Positions 33,602-47,024 of a stretch of DNA of 64,000 nucleotides are shown here, piece by piece; the first letter of the stretch is position 1; the number at the start of each line of letters is the position of its first letter. The stretch comes from Calliopsis andreniformis (taxonomy: Eukaryota; Arthropoda; Insecta; Hymenoptera; Andrenidae). The notes below the pieces were generated by a model. It saw only the letters and a program-made list of their open reading frames with translations, made no database searches and had not been told where the DNA came from. A program made the translations under genes and the position numbers. The DNA lies in assembly GCF_051401765.1 (NCBI RefSeq), contig NC_135071.1, positions 11,882,961 to 11,946,960 on the forward strand, given 5' to 3'.

Positions 33602-36600
33602 GTAAGTTGCAATTTTATTTCGTTCTCTGTGATTGTCATTGTGATTTATTGCTCACAGTGATTCGCATGACTTAGGGTATCAAATGGGTTTCTTCGAAGA
33701 CCACAGCAATGTATGTACATGCGTATACTTTAATATGACAGACAGTACAGAGATACAGAAAGTGCTCATATTTATTACAATGCGTTTAGCAATATGATTT
33801 TAATATTCTTTTTTAATAATATTGTTAGTTGAACTTATGCTTTTACATCGTAAAATCATCTATTAATTTATAAGTATATTAAGAGTCGTTTTAAAGATAA
33901 AAATTTTGAAGAAACCCAAATAACAAATGATCATTATTATAGACGGACACTTCGCACACATCCAACACGATATTAACATTATCTATTTATTTTAATCACG
34001 TTGTTTTACGATAAGTAAGCATTACGTGAGCAGTTTCGTAATTACATTGTCAGGAAAATTTCGAATAATCTTTTACACAATTATGTTGTACAACTTGCCT
34101 AACAAAGAATTTGCTTAACTTTATATTTTTACTAACTGTGTCAAAAGATATATAAATAGAGCTTTCAGGAATGAAGGTAATTTTTAAGGTCAGTTTAATT
34201 TCCTTAAATTTTATACTTGAAAAAGATTTGTAATATGTTATATAAAACAGTAGGGACAAAAAAGTTTCATTTAAGATTTTACGTAGCATCTTCGATTGGA
34301 CTGAATGAAAAAAACTGCAAGCGTGTAATGCATATTTGTCGTTGCATCGGCTCATAAGAGAGTATACATAGATCACACGATACAACAGTTATTACAGAGA
34401 TTGAAAAATGAAAAAGGGGTCGTAACAATAGTTTACATTTTGCAATGCAACGCAGTAAATCCACAGTAGTAGGTCATACATTCACCCTTTGTACTACGTG
34501 ATCTCGTTACGTCGATATCCATTCACTTTGCTCGTACTATTTACAACGTTGTTCAATTTAGATAAAAAAGTAAAAACGAAAATGTCAATACACAATTCAT
34601 AACGATCGACGTGCATACACTCATGACATCCAAATCAAAATATGACACATCCAGTGAGCTTTCATTATTTTAAGTCACGTCACGATCTCGTTGCAGTAAA
34701 TTGTCAAGTGAAATGATTGCAATCTCGATTGCAACTTTTATACGTTGCATGTTGCGTAATTAAATTGAGGATAAAACCGTAAGTGGATATACGTTTCAAA
34801 GCAGTTTTCAGTCGAAATCGATCAACCAGCTTTGACAGTATATCGAATTTTTTTAAAGTAGCTTTGTCGCGTAGAGTCGATGAAGATCGTTGCAAAAATT
34901 TATTCGTAATCTAGAGATATAAAGAATATACAAAAATGTATAGCAGAAGTATATTTGTCATTAGAACTGGCTGCAGACGTCGAATTTACTATTATGCTGT
35001 ATCTTTATTAACATAAATTATGGTTGTGCTTGTAACTAAAATGAATAATTTTCTATATTGTATTTATTTTTCAGTTTACTCACTCAAAGTAAAATCAACA
35101 TGATACCTTCCATTAAACGAATTTGTATCCACTTTTTTCTCTATCTTTTATTATTAGCCTATAATTTTTTAACGTAGCAACATTTGAAATTTATGCAAAT
35201 CCTGTGTGCTACGTAAAAATAAAAGAGTATCATTAACTTCGATACAGTGAAAGAAACGAACTGAGAAAGAGGTAGCAAGTAGTATTGATCTGCTTGTAGT
35301 CAGCCGAGCTGCTTCACCAATGCTATTGGAATTATTTATAAACTTCGTGCAATTTTTATATACTTAGTCTTTAAAAATGTATTGTCAGTCAGAAATTATT
35401 TAGGTTAACTGACTTTGGAGAAACATTCAGAAATGTATTTACAAATTCTATTTAAAATTTTTATATTATATCCTCATTTACTTTCTAAACCAGTGATATA
35501 AAATTATCGTGATCAGTATTTTAATTGTTCTGTTTATGGTTAATAAAAAGACATAAAATATTTATAATAGAATTACTGAAATGATTTTGTATTGAAATAT
35601 CAACAAAATGTCTTTCAAGGTATATTTCCTGGTAAATATAATAATGTTAGTTTTACTAATTACAGTTACATTATTGGCAACAGAGTTTAGATTACGATGA
35701 CTGCAGCCAGATCTATATAAATCATGCACCGCATACATTAATTTTGCGTTGTTATTATCGCATAGTTCATGCTAGTCACAAAGAACGCATGTTTATTTAT
35801 GTTACGTGATCGTACAATGTAGATGGATAATGCGAATTTCCCTTGCGATTGCAAAGACAAGTACATGTACAAATTGTTAAATAAACGAACTCGTGTTGCG
35901 TTGCTGCGAGGATAAAAATTTTTGCAATTTACCTCATACTTATTCGCAATAACTCCCAATCAGGGAATAAATTTCAATTCCACGATCTCATATTCGAAAA
36001 TTCATAAAATATCAAATGTTGAAACTTAAATATTATGGAATGTTCGTCGGATTTCCATAATTCATTTAATCATTCTACAGGCGCAACGCGAATGCAAAAT
36101 ATTTACGCACACTAAAAATTTAACGAGCTGAATCTTAACAGAAGCGCTTAGTAATTCCTGACATCGTAAATAATTATTCCACGTTATAAAATTATAATGT
36201 TAACCCGACAGTCGTAATTTTGCACCCATGCTCAATACTAATTCAATCGAGTTGATTTAATTACATATTCCTCTTTTACTCATTTTTAAATTACTATCGT
36301 AATACGCGCCTCTGTAAAATTAAATCCCCATTTAATAAACGACAAATTTTCCACTCGGCTGGGAAATTATCATAAAATTATCATCAATTACATACATTTA
36401 ACATGGAACGAGGAGTAGACTTTCCAAAAAATTCATCGCGGTACTTATCACGACAGAGCCAAATAATCGCAATAAAGTAGTTGAAAAATCATTCGTTAAT
36501 AAAACCAGAGAAAGAATCATTCCCATTCAGCCATGGGACGCCTTGCAGACTGTCTTGAATTTTCCCAGATCCTTCGGGAAATTAGTCAAGGTTTATTAAA

Positions 36601-36778
36601 TCCGCGACGTCGTGTACTTTAAACTGAAAAAGAACGTCCCCGATGAAACGTAACGTTTCTAGAGCACGGTCCTCGCAGCAACCTCCGCGAGTCTCGTACT
36701 CGGTAGTGTCTCACTAACACAGAAAACTGATTCGTTTCTGCTCTACTTTTTAATTTGGACTTGCTAAACAAAACACAG
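33602..36778 (+). other. Intron downstream of the transmembrane exon
   Basis: This is a 3.2-kb phase-1 AT-rich intron. I see no coding exon, RNA gene or clear transposon. The last 200 bp are GC-richer and run into an island that extends past the next exon to about 37330. Confidence 0.8.
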
Positions 36779-36815
36779 ACAGTAATCGGGTGGTCGAGCT
36801 GGAGGAACGCGAACA
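36779..36815 (+). CDS. Cytoplasmic juxtamembrane mini-exon (37 nt)
   Basis: The acceptor is aaaacacag and the donor is GAACA|gtaagt. In phase 1 it reads YSNRVVELEERE and ends in phase 2 (CA), completed by T of the 410-nt exon as His. The charged ELEERE run after the basic RRKRSQMK cluster is typical juxtamembrane sequence. The exon is not a multiple of three, so it must be used with the 410-nt exon at 41641 to stay in frame. A second AG four bases downstream gives a 33-nt form starting at 36783 with a different frame (LIGWSSWRNAN) that would instead fit direct joining to 47025. I favour the first acceptor because its translation looks more natural. Confidence 0.72.
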
Positions 36816-38380
36816 GTAAGTACGAAACGCATCGCATTTCTCTCCTCTGTCTCTCTTTCCGCTTCTATCCCCGTTGCGTTCGCCCATTGTGCGCCCTTCG
36901 CTGCGTACGATTCCTCCTGCAACTGTTTCGCCTAACCTGGTTGCTTGACGCTCCTCGCTTCCACACGACCGCCATGTTACCGAGACGTGCTTTCCGCTTG
37001 CCAACGAAGAAAACGTAATCGCAGTTTTCGCTCAACGAAACAGCCGCATGCGCACGTCCTCGCCCTGGGTATGCTAATAATTCAGTAGAATTAATTTCGG
37101 GCACACGGCGTACACGCGTTGCACAGCACCCAACGTACACACAGGCCTCCACACGCGTGTGTGTACACGCTATAGAGCGCTCAGATCCGCCTGCGCCAGG
37201 GATATTAACTCGTCGTTGGTAAATCCTGTTATGCGATTGATCGATGGAATTATCGGTTCTACGTAGCGACTTACCAGCTAATGGATCTGAAGAGGATTCT
37301 GTCACCTAGCCCAATTTCGGGAATCGAAGAGGTCTTTTCGACGTCACGGCGGAAGGTGGTTGTAGATTTTGAGATGATGTCAGTAGACCGCTTGGAGGTT
37401 CTGTTATTCTTGTGTATGGGGTGGTTTAACTGTGGTAGAGTTGAGTAGAAGGTTAGTGTGCTTGGTAATGTGAGTGAGTATGTAATGAGAGTTGGGTTAA
37501 ATATAGAGAATTTAGGGAATTGGGGTTGTTCCCTTCGTGCTCAGTGTTTTCTTCTTGTGGATTAATTTTTAATAAGGGCGAAATGCTTTTTTTGCCATAG
37601 TTTGGATAAGTATCTTATTTATGTGATTGTAATTAGTAGTTTAGTAGAGAGAAGAGGATACTGTTAAGATAAATACAAAAAAAAGTAAGGACAATCTTAA
37701 CCAAAGTTAGAATACGTAATTGTGTGTAAGCAAAGGGTTTAAAATAGCAATAATTTTTTGAAATAATTTAATGTACATATTTAAGTGCTGGTATAAAGGG
37801 ATTAAATTACAGGATAAGTCAATGTACTGAGACAAATGCAAGAAAAATTTTGGTTCATATTTTCCAGTATATTCTTTCTAACATCAATTTTTTATTTCTA
37901 AAAATACTTATTAAATATTCTAAAAAAAGAAGAGAAATAATTACATAAACATAAAGCATACATCACAACATAAATTGCTTGAATGCTCTTTGAGTCCATA
38001 AAATGCCAGTTTCGCCTGAAATCAACAGAAGAAAAAGGCAACAGTTCTCGAGTCATTGTATTTAATCCGACAATCAGCAAATACTTCAAAGGTAATCGAT
38101 CACAGAGCTCTATCAAAAGAATTCAAACTCAGTTTCAACGCCAGCACAATCGGAAGTACATACCTCTAATAATGGTATGCAGTGTTAAACGTACGTATTA
38201 TGGGCATCATGACTTATCGACTTTATTGGTGTGAGTAAACGTAATAGTAACCCCATGATATGTGTAGTGTGCACGAGATTGTCTCCGATCTCCAATCTCA
38301 CAGGAAGCCAGTGCCTCTCACTCGCTTCCTCCCCTCTCTGTCCCTCCACCTGGTCTTCCTCCACGGTTGAATGCATGTCT

Positions 38381-38660
38381 GTTGCATAATTTAGCGGCCA
38401 CTTCCGTCTTATAATAGTTTACTGTCGAAGTATACACAGAGAGGCGAGGCAGGTAAGGGTTGCATGCGCAAGTGAATAGGGTGGCAGTTGTTCTTTGTTA
38501 TTCGAATGTAGCACTGTTGCAGTTGTTGCATAATTTAAGGACGATTAGCTATGTAGTAGACTAGCCGCGGTTACAATGGTACAGGCTGTGTTCTATTTCA
38601 CCGCGAGGACCACTTTCGGAGGTGTAAGGTAGGTGAAGGGGTTGCATGCTCGATGAATAG
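38381..38660. repeat. Diverged direct duplication
   Basis: GTTGCATAATTTA occurs at 38381 and again at 38525. GGTTGCATG...GTGAATAG or ATGAATAG occurs near 38459 and near 38640, each preceded by an AGGTA(A/G)G-like stretch. The two spacings differ (about 144 and 181 bp), so this would be an old duplication with indels. It may be an unclassified repeat family member. Confidence 0.45.
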
Positions 38661-39549
38661 AAAGCTCCTCTTCGCCTTTATTGAGTTGGCTATCGTTCAA
38701 ATCGTGACCCGAAACGAAGAATCCTTTTGACGATCAAATTCTCTCCATTCATCGGGAGCGAACGTTTGTTAACCTTACGTAAGGGTTTCATTGTAAATGA
38801 TGGTGCAGTGCGACGAAAAGTGACACAGGGTGGATTCTTGTCGAAAAGAAATAGAAACTGTGGTCTGATTTTTGAGAGGTGATTTTTAAATTTCATGTCG
38901 TATCTTTCGGCGTTGGTTCTTTAGTATTATTAAGTTGCACTATGAGTAGTGTCGCTTCTGAGTATTAGCTCATCAGTAAAAGAAATTAATATTAGTAATT
39001 TATGCCCTGAAGATTTAAGAAAGAGATCAGGAAAATTAGAATCACCATTTGATTGCATTTGTAATCTGCCTAACACTTCCATTCTTTTTTACAATGCTGT
39101 TATATTGTATTTTTAATAATATTATCTAGAACAATAAAGAAAGCGATTATAAACAGAGGCAAATTTTGGGAGATCCAGTTTTTAAAATACTATATTTTAA
39201 GGAACGTAAACTGTGCCTACTCAAGTGCAATTTAGATACACATTTTAAGTTTTAGAAATTCGCTGTCTTAATTAAATTTCTATACCATTTTCATTTCTAA
39301 GCGACTATTTCTTTCTACTACTGCTATATCATTTCAAGTAATTTGAAGATAATGAATACCCTCAACCGAAAGTATTAGAATCCAGCGCTTTAAATTCACA
39401 AACGAAGCAAATAAATGCAATAACTCGACGTCTTTTTAAAAATGGTAATACAATCATGGAAAGGTGATTTTGTGTCCATTAACTTTCATATGAAATTGAG
39501 TCACTGCTGAAACTGTTCCTCGGCTGGTATCGGTGACAAATTAAAAAAG

Positions 39550-39640
39550 AGATAGACAGGCATTTCGTGGCCGCGGTACCTTTGATGAATTGCCAGCGTT
39601 CGCGCATCCTATGCATATGCAATTTATCATGTACGAGCTC
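39550..39640. promoter_or_regulatory. Putative regulatory cluster with POU-type palindrome
   Basis: ATGCATATGCAA at 39611-39622 differs by one base from the palindromic POU-dimer (MORE) site ATGCATATGCAT. CCTTTGATG, a TCF/LEF-like site, lies about 40 bp upstream. The segment is GC-richer than its surroundings. Function is inferred from motif resemblance only. Confidence 0.3.
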
Positions 39641-40867
39641 GAGGGAAAGCAAAATTTTATTATCGAAGCATCATGATACCGCGACTTTTATATTTTGAAT
39701 TGCTAAAGTTAGCGTCACCGTGTTGCGTTCCCAGCGTTACCCGAAAATATCGTCGAAAAATATCTTTTTTAGACCAAGCTTTTCACTTTGTCGGTGTTTG
39801 GAGGCGAGTCGTATTTCCAAAACAACGAAATCTATCGCGGCACAATCGTTCAAGAATTTTTAACGAGCAGCAATGTATGTTTAATGAAAAGCTTCGATTG
39901 AAAGCGATTTTTCAGCAGCTTACCTTTGCCCTTAGGTGAGTGAACCACGGGATTGAAACAGCAAAATATTTGGAAGATAGCGAGTCAGGTTTTCATTAGA
40001 AAGTTCGACAAAATCGCGGTTCTACCGACGTTCGATGGATGACTTTCCGCGAGACAGAGCGATGGCAATCAAAAGGATTCTTCTTCTCGTGGTTATCTTG
40101 GAAAGTAACCTTTTTAAGTGCTGTGTCTATACTGTCCCTGCTGTATTATTCAAGTGTCTTTTGAAAGTTTGGAGCAAACGTCTGGTCAACAGAGAGTCAT
40201 CGTTTTACGGCTGCGTAAAGCTAATGAGATATCAAAAGTCGTGAAGTAGCCTTGTAGAAATTAATAGGTGGTTTATAGACTGTCGTAATAAGTTAGATGT
40301 TTATTTAGCAAAGTTCATAGGGGAAGCCACAAAAATGAGCAATAAGGATATTTCAAATTACAGTGATTACGTGAACGTAAAACGAATAGTGTTTTGCTTT
40401 ACTAATTGGACAAGAAATATGAGGAAAGTAGTTTTGATGGATCATTGTGAATTTTCTTAAGAAACATCACTGGCAACAGACGTAGCACTAAAAAAGGGAA
40501 TGCGATAAGAATGTGGTATAAAACCGATGCTATTCGAGTGCTCGAAAGAAATTATGATAATTTTTTTATAGCTCTAAAGTTATTATCAACTTGAGTCTCC
40601 AATTCAGTTGAATATTTGTTTCGCTTCGATGAAACTTTTGTAATTCTGTTTGTAAGAAAAGGGTACGATGTGGTTGGACGCTTTCTGGACTAGCTTAAAA
40701 TGAAAATATAGGAATGAGAATCAATAATTCCTATAACAATGAATTAGTTTCCAATGCATTAATTCTCAACAAAAGTGATTAATAGTAGCATGCAAAAAAT
40801 CGCAATGTTTCGTTGCAAATATTGCAATATCGAAATTTAAATGTTTCCTAAACTATGGCGTTCAATA

Positions 40868-41161
40868 TACAGGGTGTTTCTGTTATCTTGCACATCCTAA
40901 TATTTTCGTTATTTTTGCTGATACAAAAAATGTGTCAAGACAAATTGGTTTGATTCAAAGCCAAGAATATTATTTTCTCCGAGTTTTGAAGATCATCGTC
41001 AATTTTTTGCACAGTAATACGTATTTTTTAAACAAATTTTTTGCTCAAAAACCGAATTTGTATTTTTTTAACTAAAGAAATTTGTGCTGACACAATTTTT
41101 TTGTATCAGCAAAAATAATAAAGGTATTACACTGTGCAAAAGAAAAGAAACACCCTGTGTA
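40868..41161. mobile_element. MITE with CAGGGTGTTTC termini
   Basis: ACAGGGTGTTTC at 40869-40880 is matched by GAAACACCCTGT near the right end. The inverted similarity resumes at TTGCAC/GTGCAA and again at TTTTTGCTGATACAAAAAA against TTTTTTTGTATCAGCAAAAA. The element is about 290 bp, with an AT-rich centre and no coding. Elements ending CAGGGTGTTTC are, to my knowledge, common in insect genomes. The superfamily is not assigned because no unambiguous target duplication is visible. Confidence 0.75.
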
Positions 41162-41640
41162 CAGAGGTTCGTGAAAATATTCAAACTCACTGTAAACATT
41201 CTACAATTCATTATTTGCAGTATCCATTTACAAAAAAAAACTACTCCCACAAAATTACGATCCCCTCGAAACCATATTTAACTCTTCTTTGAACCACTTT
41301 TTCCTAATGGATCAAGTAACATACGAGTAATTTCCAATGATAGACTGAAACTGGATACCCTGTATATCTTAATAAAAAATTAATCCTTCCATTAATGGCC
41401 ACGTATTAGATCGTAGCCAGCCGTCGGTGCATTTACCCTACTATAATAAATTCACCTCAAAACCGGGAGCTGCAGTCGCGCCGCGCTAATAATCGACACG
41501 CTCACCCGGACCGCCCGACCTCTTCCCCAGAAATCGTTTTTCCAACCACTGACCTACCGCCAGCGACCTCGAGTTTCGAACCGCTCGAATAGCTCGTAAC
41601 GCTCTGTCGGCGGTATGTGAGAAACGCAATCGTTGAACAG

Positions 41641-42050
41641 TCCAGACGGCGGGCCGCCGAGTCCAACAGTGTCCTCGCACTCGGCACAGGTCCCTGTGCA
41701 TCCGACACCCGCGCCCCGATGGCCCTTAAAGCCAGGCGTGCTGGTTCACATCAATCGAAGCCACAGCCTGCGATCAGGTCTCAGCCTTCGGGCATGCGAG
41801 ACGCTGCGAAGCGAACTAATGGCCAGGCGAAACGATCAGACGGCTGTCGATCGATTCCTAATGGAGACGACCATGACCAAAGCTCCCGCCAAAGTGTTCC
41901 GAAGGCGGAAGGAGAACGCGCAGAGGTGCCTAACAGTGGCCAGTCTGCATGACGACGGTATGCTTGCCAGGGCTAACAAAATTAAGGCGATGTTTGGGGT
42001 TCAACTTAAGGAGCAAGCCACTCTGCCTGGTATATCCAGAGAGAAGACAG
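41641..42050 (+). CDS. Cytoplasmic-tail exon, proline-rich then basic (410 nt)
   Basis: It is phase 2 in (T completes His) and phase 1 out (donor GACAG|gtgagt, completed by AT as Asp). The frame begins PDGGPPSPTVSSHSAQVPVH, contains PTPAPRWPLKP, then SHSLRSGLSLR, a KVFRRRKENAQR basic patch and ends PGISREKT. PTPAPR fits the PxxxPR ligand consensus of CIN85/CD2AP-type SH3 domains (known; relevance inferred). The frame stays open 120 bp into the intron to a stop at 42167-42169. I recognise no domain. An overlapping frame is also open, but only this one fits both splice phases. The weak acceptor suggests regulated inclusion. Confidence 0.68.
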
Positions 42051-45000
42051 GTGAGTTCGCGCGCGTGTTCCATCGGCTGGGAAAGGGACTCGCTTTAACG
42101 TTGGCACACCTGAAACGTGAACCTGAGAACTTTGACGACTGCGTCCGACTCCTTTTCACAGCACCGTAAAGCGTAACGCTATTAACCTGTTAATTCGTTG
42201 AATTTTATTCGCTGCTTGCACCTCGATATCGTCGTCTTGATGGTGGCTCGGCTTCGCTACCCTGTGTAATTTGAAGTAGGAGGAAGCTGCAAACGGCGCT
42301 CCCTCATGGGAACGTAATTTCGCTGTGGAGAACCGGGCCGAACTGCGATTTCTATTTTATATTTTTACCTCGTCGCTCTGTTTGATTCAATTTTGAGGTT
42401 CGTCGAGTTTCCACGGATTGCGGTTGGGTAACGGAGGTGAATTCTTGAGGCACTGACTGAGTGTTGCCAGGAATTTGGTACTATGCTGATGATAGTTATA
42501 GAGATCTTTGTCTGTGTTTCATAAGGTTGGCTTCGCAAGGAAATTTCTTTTCATCACGGATTTCTTTTCATTTGGAAGTTCATTCGGTTGGTGAATGAAA
42601 TCAATTTTGTTTTAGTTTTGCGAAAAGCAAATTTAGTTTCATAGCTTGTGAAAAATTGATGAAAATTTTCATTTCTTTTTTAGGGTTATTAGAAAATTTC
42701 ATATGAAGAGTTTAGGAAATTCTGAGTAACTGTTCATATTTGCTATTGAGTTTGTGACATATTTCATTTAAGGATCTCGTTATACTACATACAAGAGTCT
42801 TCTTCTTTGTAGTTAATACGATAACAAATATTTTAGATCACTGCACTATATAGAAATTTAAAACACTTCAAAATAATGTGGCTTACGTAACTTTTATTTA
42901 AATTTTACTAGTATAATAGAAACAATATTCTCAATTAAGTACAACATCTGCTACTGTACGTTGTACCATTTGTTGTGTTAAAAAAGCACGTAGCAGTTTT
43001 TAAACATTTTGACTGTACACTTTCCCATCTTCTTTATTATTTTCTTTGCCGTTTTCATTGTTTAACAAGATTGACCTCGAAACGAAAATAATTTAATCCT
43101 GAGTATTTAATTCTAGCATTTTCTTTCTGAATGAAAAATTTTTATTTGAGCTGCTTCTGTTCGCGCATTATACATTGAATTCATTGAAATAGAAAGGCAA
43201 AGTATTATAATTTATTTAACAAATCATGCACATTCAGTTGATTAAAAATACAGGCGGTGAAAATTTTCATGTTGACCGAACGTATTGAATAATCGATAAG
43301 TACATCTGTATTTTAAAGAGATATTTGTTCGGACGAAAAACCGTGTAATCTGTTTACGTTTGTTTGCCAACGTTAAAAGCAGCCCGCTCGATCCTCCTAT
43401 AGTAATAAATTACTTGTAAATCCCTAATGATAATCCTGAGCGTGCAGTATCATTGCTTTCGAATGTAATGGTGAACGTTTAACTGTGAATTCATTCAGAG
43501 ATAAAAATTGTTGAATATAACATGTAGAATAATTATTCGTAATGAATGTTTTTCAATTTTATACTGTTCTAAATACACAAAATTATCTGAATTTTCACAG
43601 CATCGCTTTATACACAATCAGTCTTATTTAAAAGCTTTTTTAAACTTATATGTACGTAAATAAGTATAATATAGGTCAATTAAAAAAACTTGGAAAGCTT
43701 TTGAATATAAAAACTGAAAGACACTAAATAAGTACGTTTGTTGAAATATTACAGAGGAAAGGTAATTATTAATATGTGCTACGAGGAATTAATGTGCCTA
43801 CTGCTATTTGTGTCGCCAAATTTACATGTACATTGGAGGTACTTCATATGCTACAATATTATTGGAAAAATAATGCATGTTGTATCATGTAAAAATGAAA
43901 AAGCTTGGACTTTACATTGCATCTGATTAAACATATTGAAGCAAACGAATAATTAAAACTATTACATTGTTCTAATTTCAAAACTTTTATGTAATTTAAT
44001 TGCAATTCGTTAACAGGATGAAGTTAGTTGTTTTTTATATGTTTCCGTGTATTTGTATGTATTGCATTGGTGTTTTTAGTTCATCGTTTTTTATTGTTAT
44101 TATTATTTCCCTTCGAGTCTAAAATTTTTAAATTACATTCATTCGATATTACTACTATTATACAATGTATTTTATTCTTCCACACAATACGGTTTACATT
44201 CTGGTAATGAAAAGTCCACAAATTTTTCAAATATTTATGTCCAAATACACACATGAGGACTGATTAAAAAAAAGAGGTGAAATACTATTCCTTACAAAAT
44301 TCTCACAAAAGTTAGCGATAAATAACCAATTAGTGTAGTAGTAATATTTTATCTTTATTAAACAAAATTTATTAAATCCATTTCGATAACTGTGAATGCA
44401 AAACTAGATCTAGAAAAAATTGATCCATCTTATTTTACAGAAAACTAAGGAGAGTTAATTCAGTTTGAAAAATATGAGCAGTTTTGTTTATTTCACATTT
44501 ATATATTTACTCATACTACAGCAAAAAAATACTATAATTCCATACTAACAATAATATACCAGTACTCTACATATTATAATACTACTCTTTTAATTCACTA
44601 ATATTTGATGTTTCTTAGTTAAGTAGAATAAGTCAAGTGTTGGACAGCCACTGTTCCTGCAATATTCTCAGTAGTATAACGTAGCATTTAGTATGCTGTA
44701 CATATAGAGAAAGAATGTCGAAATTATTTTGAGTGAACAGATAGTAGATTTTTAATTTATTCTTTGTAAATAAATATTTTGAAACAAATTTTAATTTTTA
44801 GTGGATATGTGTGAACGATATTTACTTACTTATTTAAAACAAACTATAATAACAAAGTTAGTTTCAATTATTGCAAGAAAAAAGTCTTGAAAGGAAAATT
44901 TGTTTATTACTAGAATAAACACAAAATGATATCACAATTAGACTAATTCATAGACTCACGTTAGCTGTTGTTTATATAATTTCGTAAATTTTTTATTCTC

Positions 45001-47024
45001 TTAAATTCATATACTCTCTTTTTTAATTACCTCATACGGTGTCTCTCTTAAAAAGTCTATGAAACTTTATATCTACGTGCAGAGAAGAGTAGCTTCAATG
45101 TACACTGCAACCAATTCTCCACGATTAAATTCCAACTAAGCAACTTAAATTTAGAAACTGTATGGATCTTACCTCGAAGAGAATTTCCCGACGATTCCCC
45201 CACCCCAAGCAATTTCATCCCCGATATGTTGCACGTAACAGGCAGTTGCACGTAAAGAAAAAGCTTCATGTGTCCGTGCCATTGCTTCCTTTTGTGTTTT
45301 TGTGTGTTTCCCTTAGCTGTGACTTACAAAAGAATAGTGCCGCGGCAGCGGATATTGCATGCAGAATCATCGTGCGAGTTGAATCGAGGCAACGTCTCCC
45401 GTAAGCGAAAAAAGCCAGGCGCAGGTACGTAGCAAGCATACGCGAACACGTTTGCATGGCGTGTCAAGTTCTACCTAGAATTTTTGAAACCGAGCTCTCC
45501 TTTCTCTCTACGTTGATTTTTCTCTCGTTGATTTCTGGCCCATTTGCCGAATGAACAGTTTTTTCGCCGTGGTGAAATGTCTACGCGCACAGGATGGTAA
45601 CGTACTGCACGATCTGAGCAAATGTTAGCAAATTAAAGGATTCCTTCTGTACCATTCCGATCGAATTAGGTAGAAAAAAATGAAACAAAAGAATTGTTAG
45701 CGTAGACTAATGAGAAATACTTTGTGGTAAAGTTAAATATAAAATGAATTGGGTATTTTAAGATATTATCCGACATTTTGCAAAATTCCAAAAAAGTGGT
45801 ACTTCACTTTCTCTACGAAGTTACTATAAACATTGTGCATAGCATTATAAGATTTTTCTTGACTTATACTTTTTAAATGCAAGAATAATTCCCTTTTATA
45901 TATAATTTTGTATCATATATGTATGCATCATATTACAATTGGATTTTGTTAAATCTCAGCATTTCCCTCTGCCAGCTTTGATACTTTAATTTCAAAAAAT
46001 TACTAAAATCCGTTTTTCATACTTTCTAAATATATAATATCTGCCAACGAGTTTGAAGTATTTTTAAATTAATGCAGGATATGAAGTTTGCTTAAAAAAT
46101 AATCAAATTGAATGGTGAAATATTTACACAGGCATGGGACTCGTCAAATCTCATTGTTGATTCGTTATAGATCCTGTACGTATAAACATTTCCATAAAAA
46201 TACCGCAAATTCTGCACACGTGTTGTATTGTATTTACAAAACACAACTACGAGACGATTGCTGTCTATTTCATAAAGCTTTTCGTCGCAACAAACAGGCC
46301 AGGTGTTTGCGGGAAACACATTCATTCAATGATATATACATTCAACAAAATATATCAGCAATGAATGAGTTCGACAAAAATAAAGATAAAAATAAAGCAA
46401 AAAGTTTGTGTATTACAGACATAGTGATATAAAAATTCATCGATGTTAAATTGCAGCAGATATTTTTAAATAATTACTCTTCAGTACGATATTTACAGAA
46501 TCCTTTGAAATATTGACTTAATACAGAAAAATTGCTGCATACAAGGTAAATCAATTTAGAGCAGTGAATCTATAATTCAAAGATGGACACAGGAACTTAA
46601 AAGAACGAAATGATAGTATCCCTACTTCTAATCTAAAGCAGAATACATTTTTACACACATTTTATGTTTGAAATATACACTGCAAAATCTGAGTCAGCGC
46701 GAAAAGGAAATTCTAACAAGGTCTATTTCACGAGAGACATCCAATCATTGTTTCGTATATTCGGCTACGAGTTACGACAGTAGACATAGATCTAGCTGTT
46801 CACCTATTATAGCGTTCTCAGTCACACCTGAATATTCACGGATAAATTCTCTCCGTCTGTCTTTCTCTTGCGCACTGGACGACCCTCTCTACTTTAAACG
46901 GTCCACTAGAAACTTTCCAACACGGACACTGTCGCTCTCTCCGTAGGTCTCTCGTGAATCCTCGGATCTTCACTCGCCCCGCTGTTTAATCATGTGAAAT
47001 CATGCGTTTCGTTTGCACTTACAG
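42051..47024 (+). other. Intron in the cytoplasmic-tail region
   Basis: This is a 5.0-kb phase-1 intron. The first 400 bp are GC-richer and the remainder is very AT-rich. TTGCACGTAA occurs twice, 17 bp apart (45229 and 45246), in a GC-richer patch near 45170-45420. I see no exon or transposon. The acceptor is gtttgcacttacag. Confidence 0.8.

Larger units (their letters stand above)
36816..41640 (+). other. Intron in the cytoplasmic-tail region
   Basis: This 4.8-kb phase-2 intron contains a GC-richer region to about 37330, a diverged duplication at 38381-38660, a compact site cluster near 39550-39640, an inverted-repeat element at 40868-41161, and a GC-rich stretch from about 41400 into the next exon. 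The acceptor (aatcgttgaacag) has an unusually weak pyrimidine tract. Confidence 0.8.

Noticed and set aside
41617..41952. Alternative plus-strand frame over the 410-nt exon
   Set aside because: It does not fit the phases of the flanking exons and ends in a stop before the donor at 42051.
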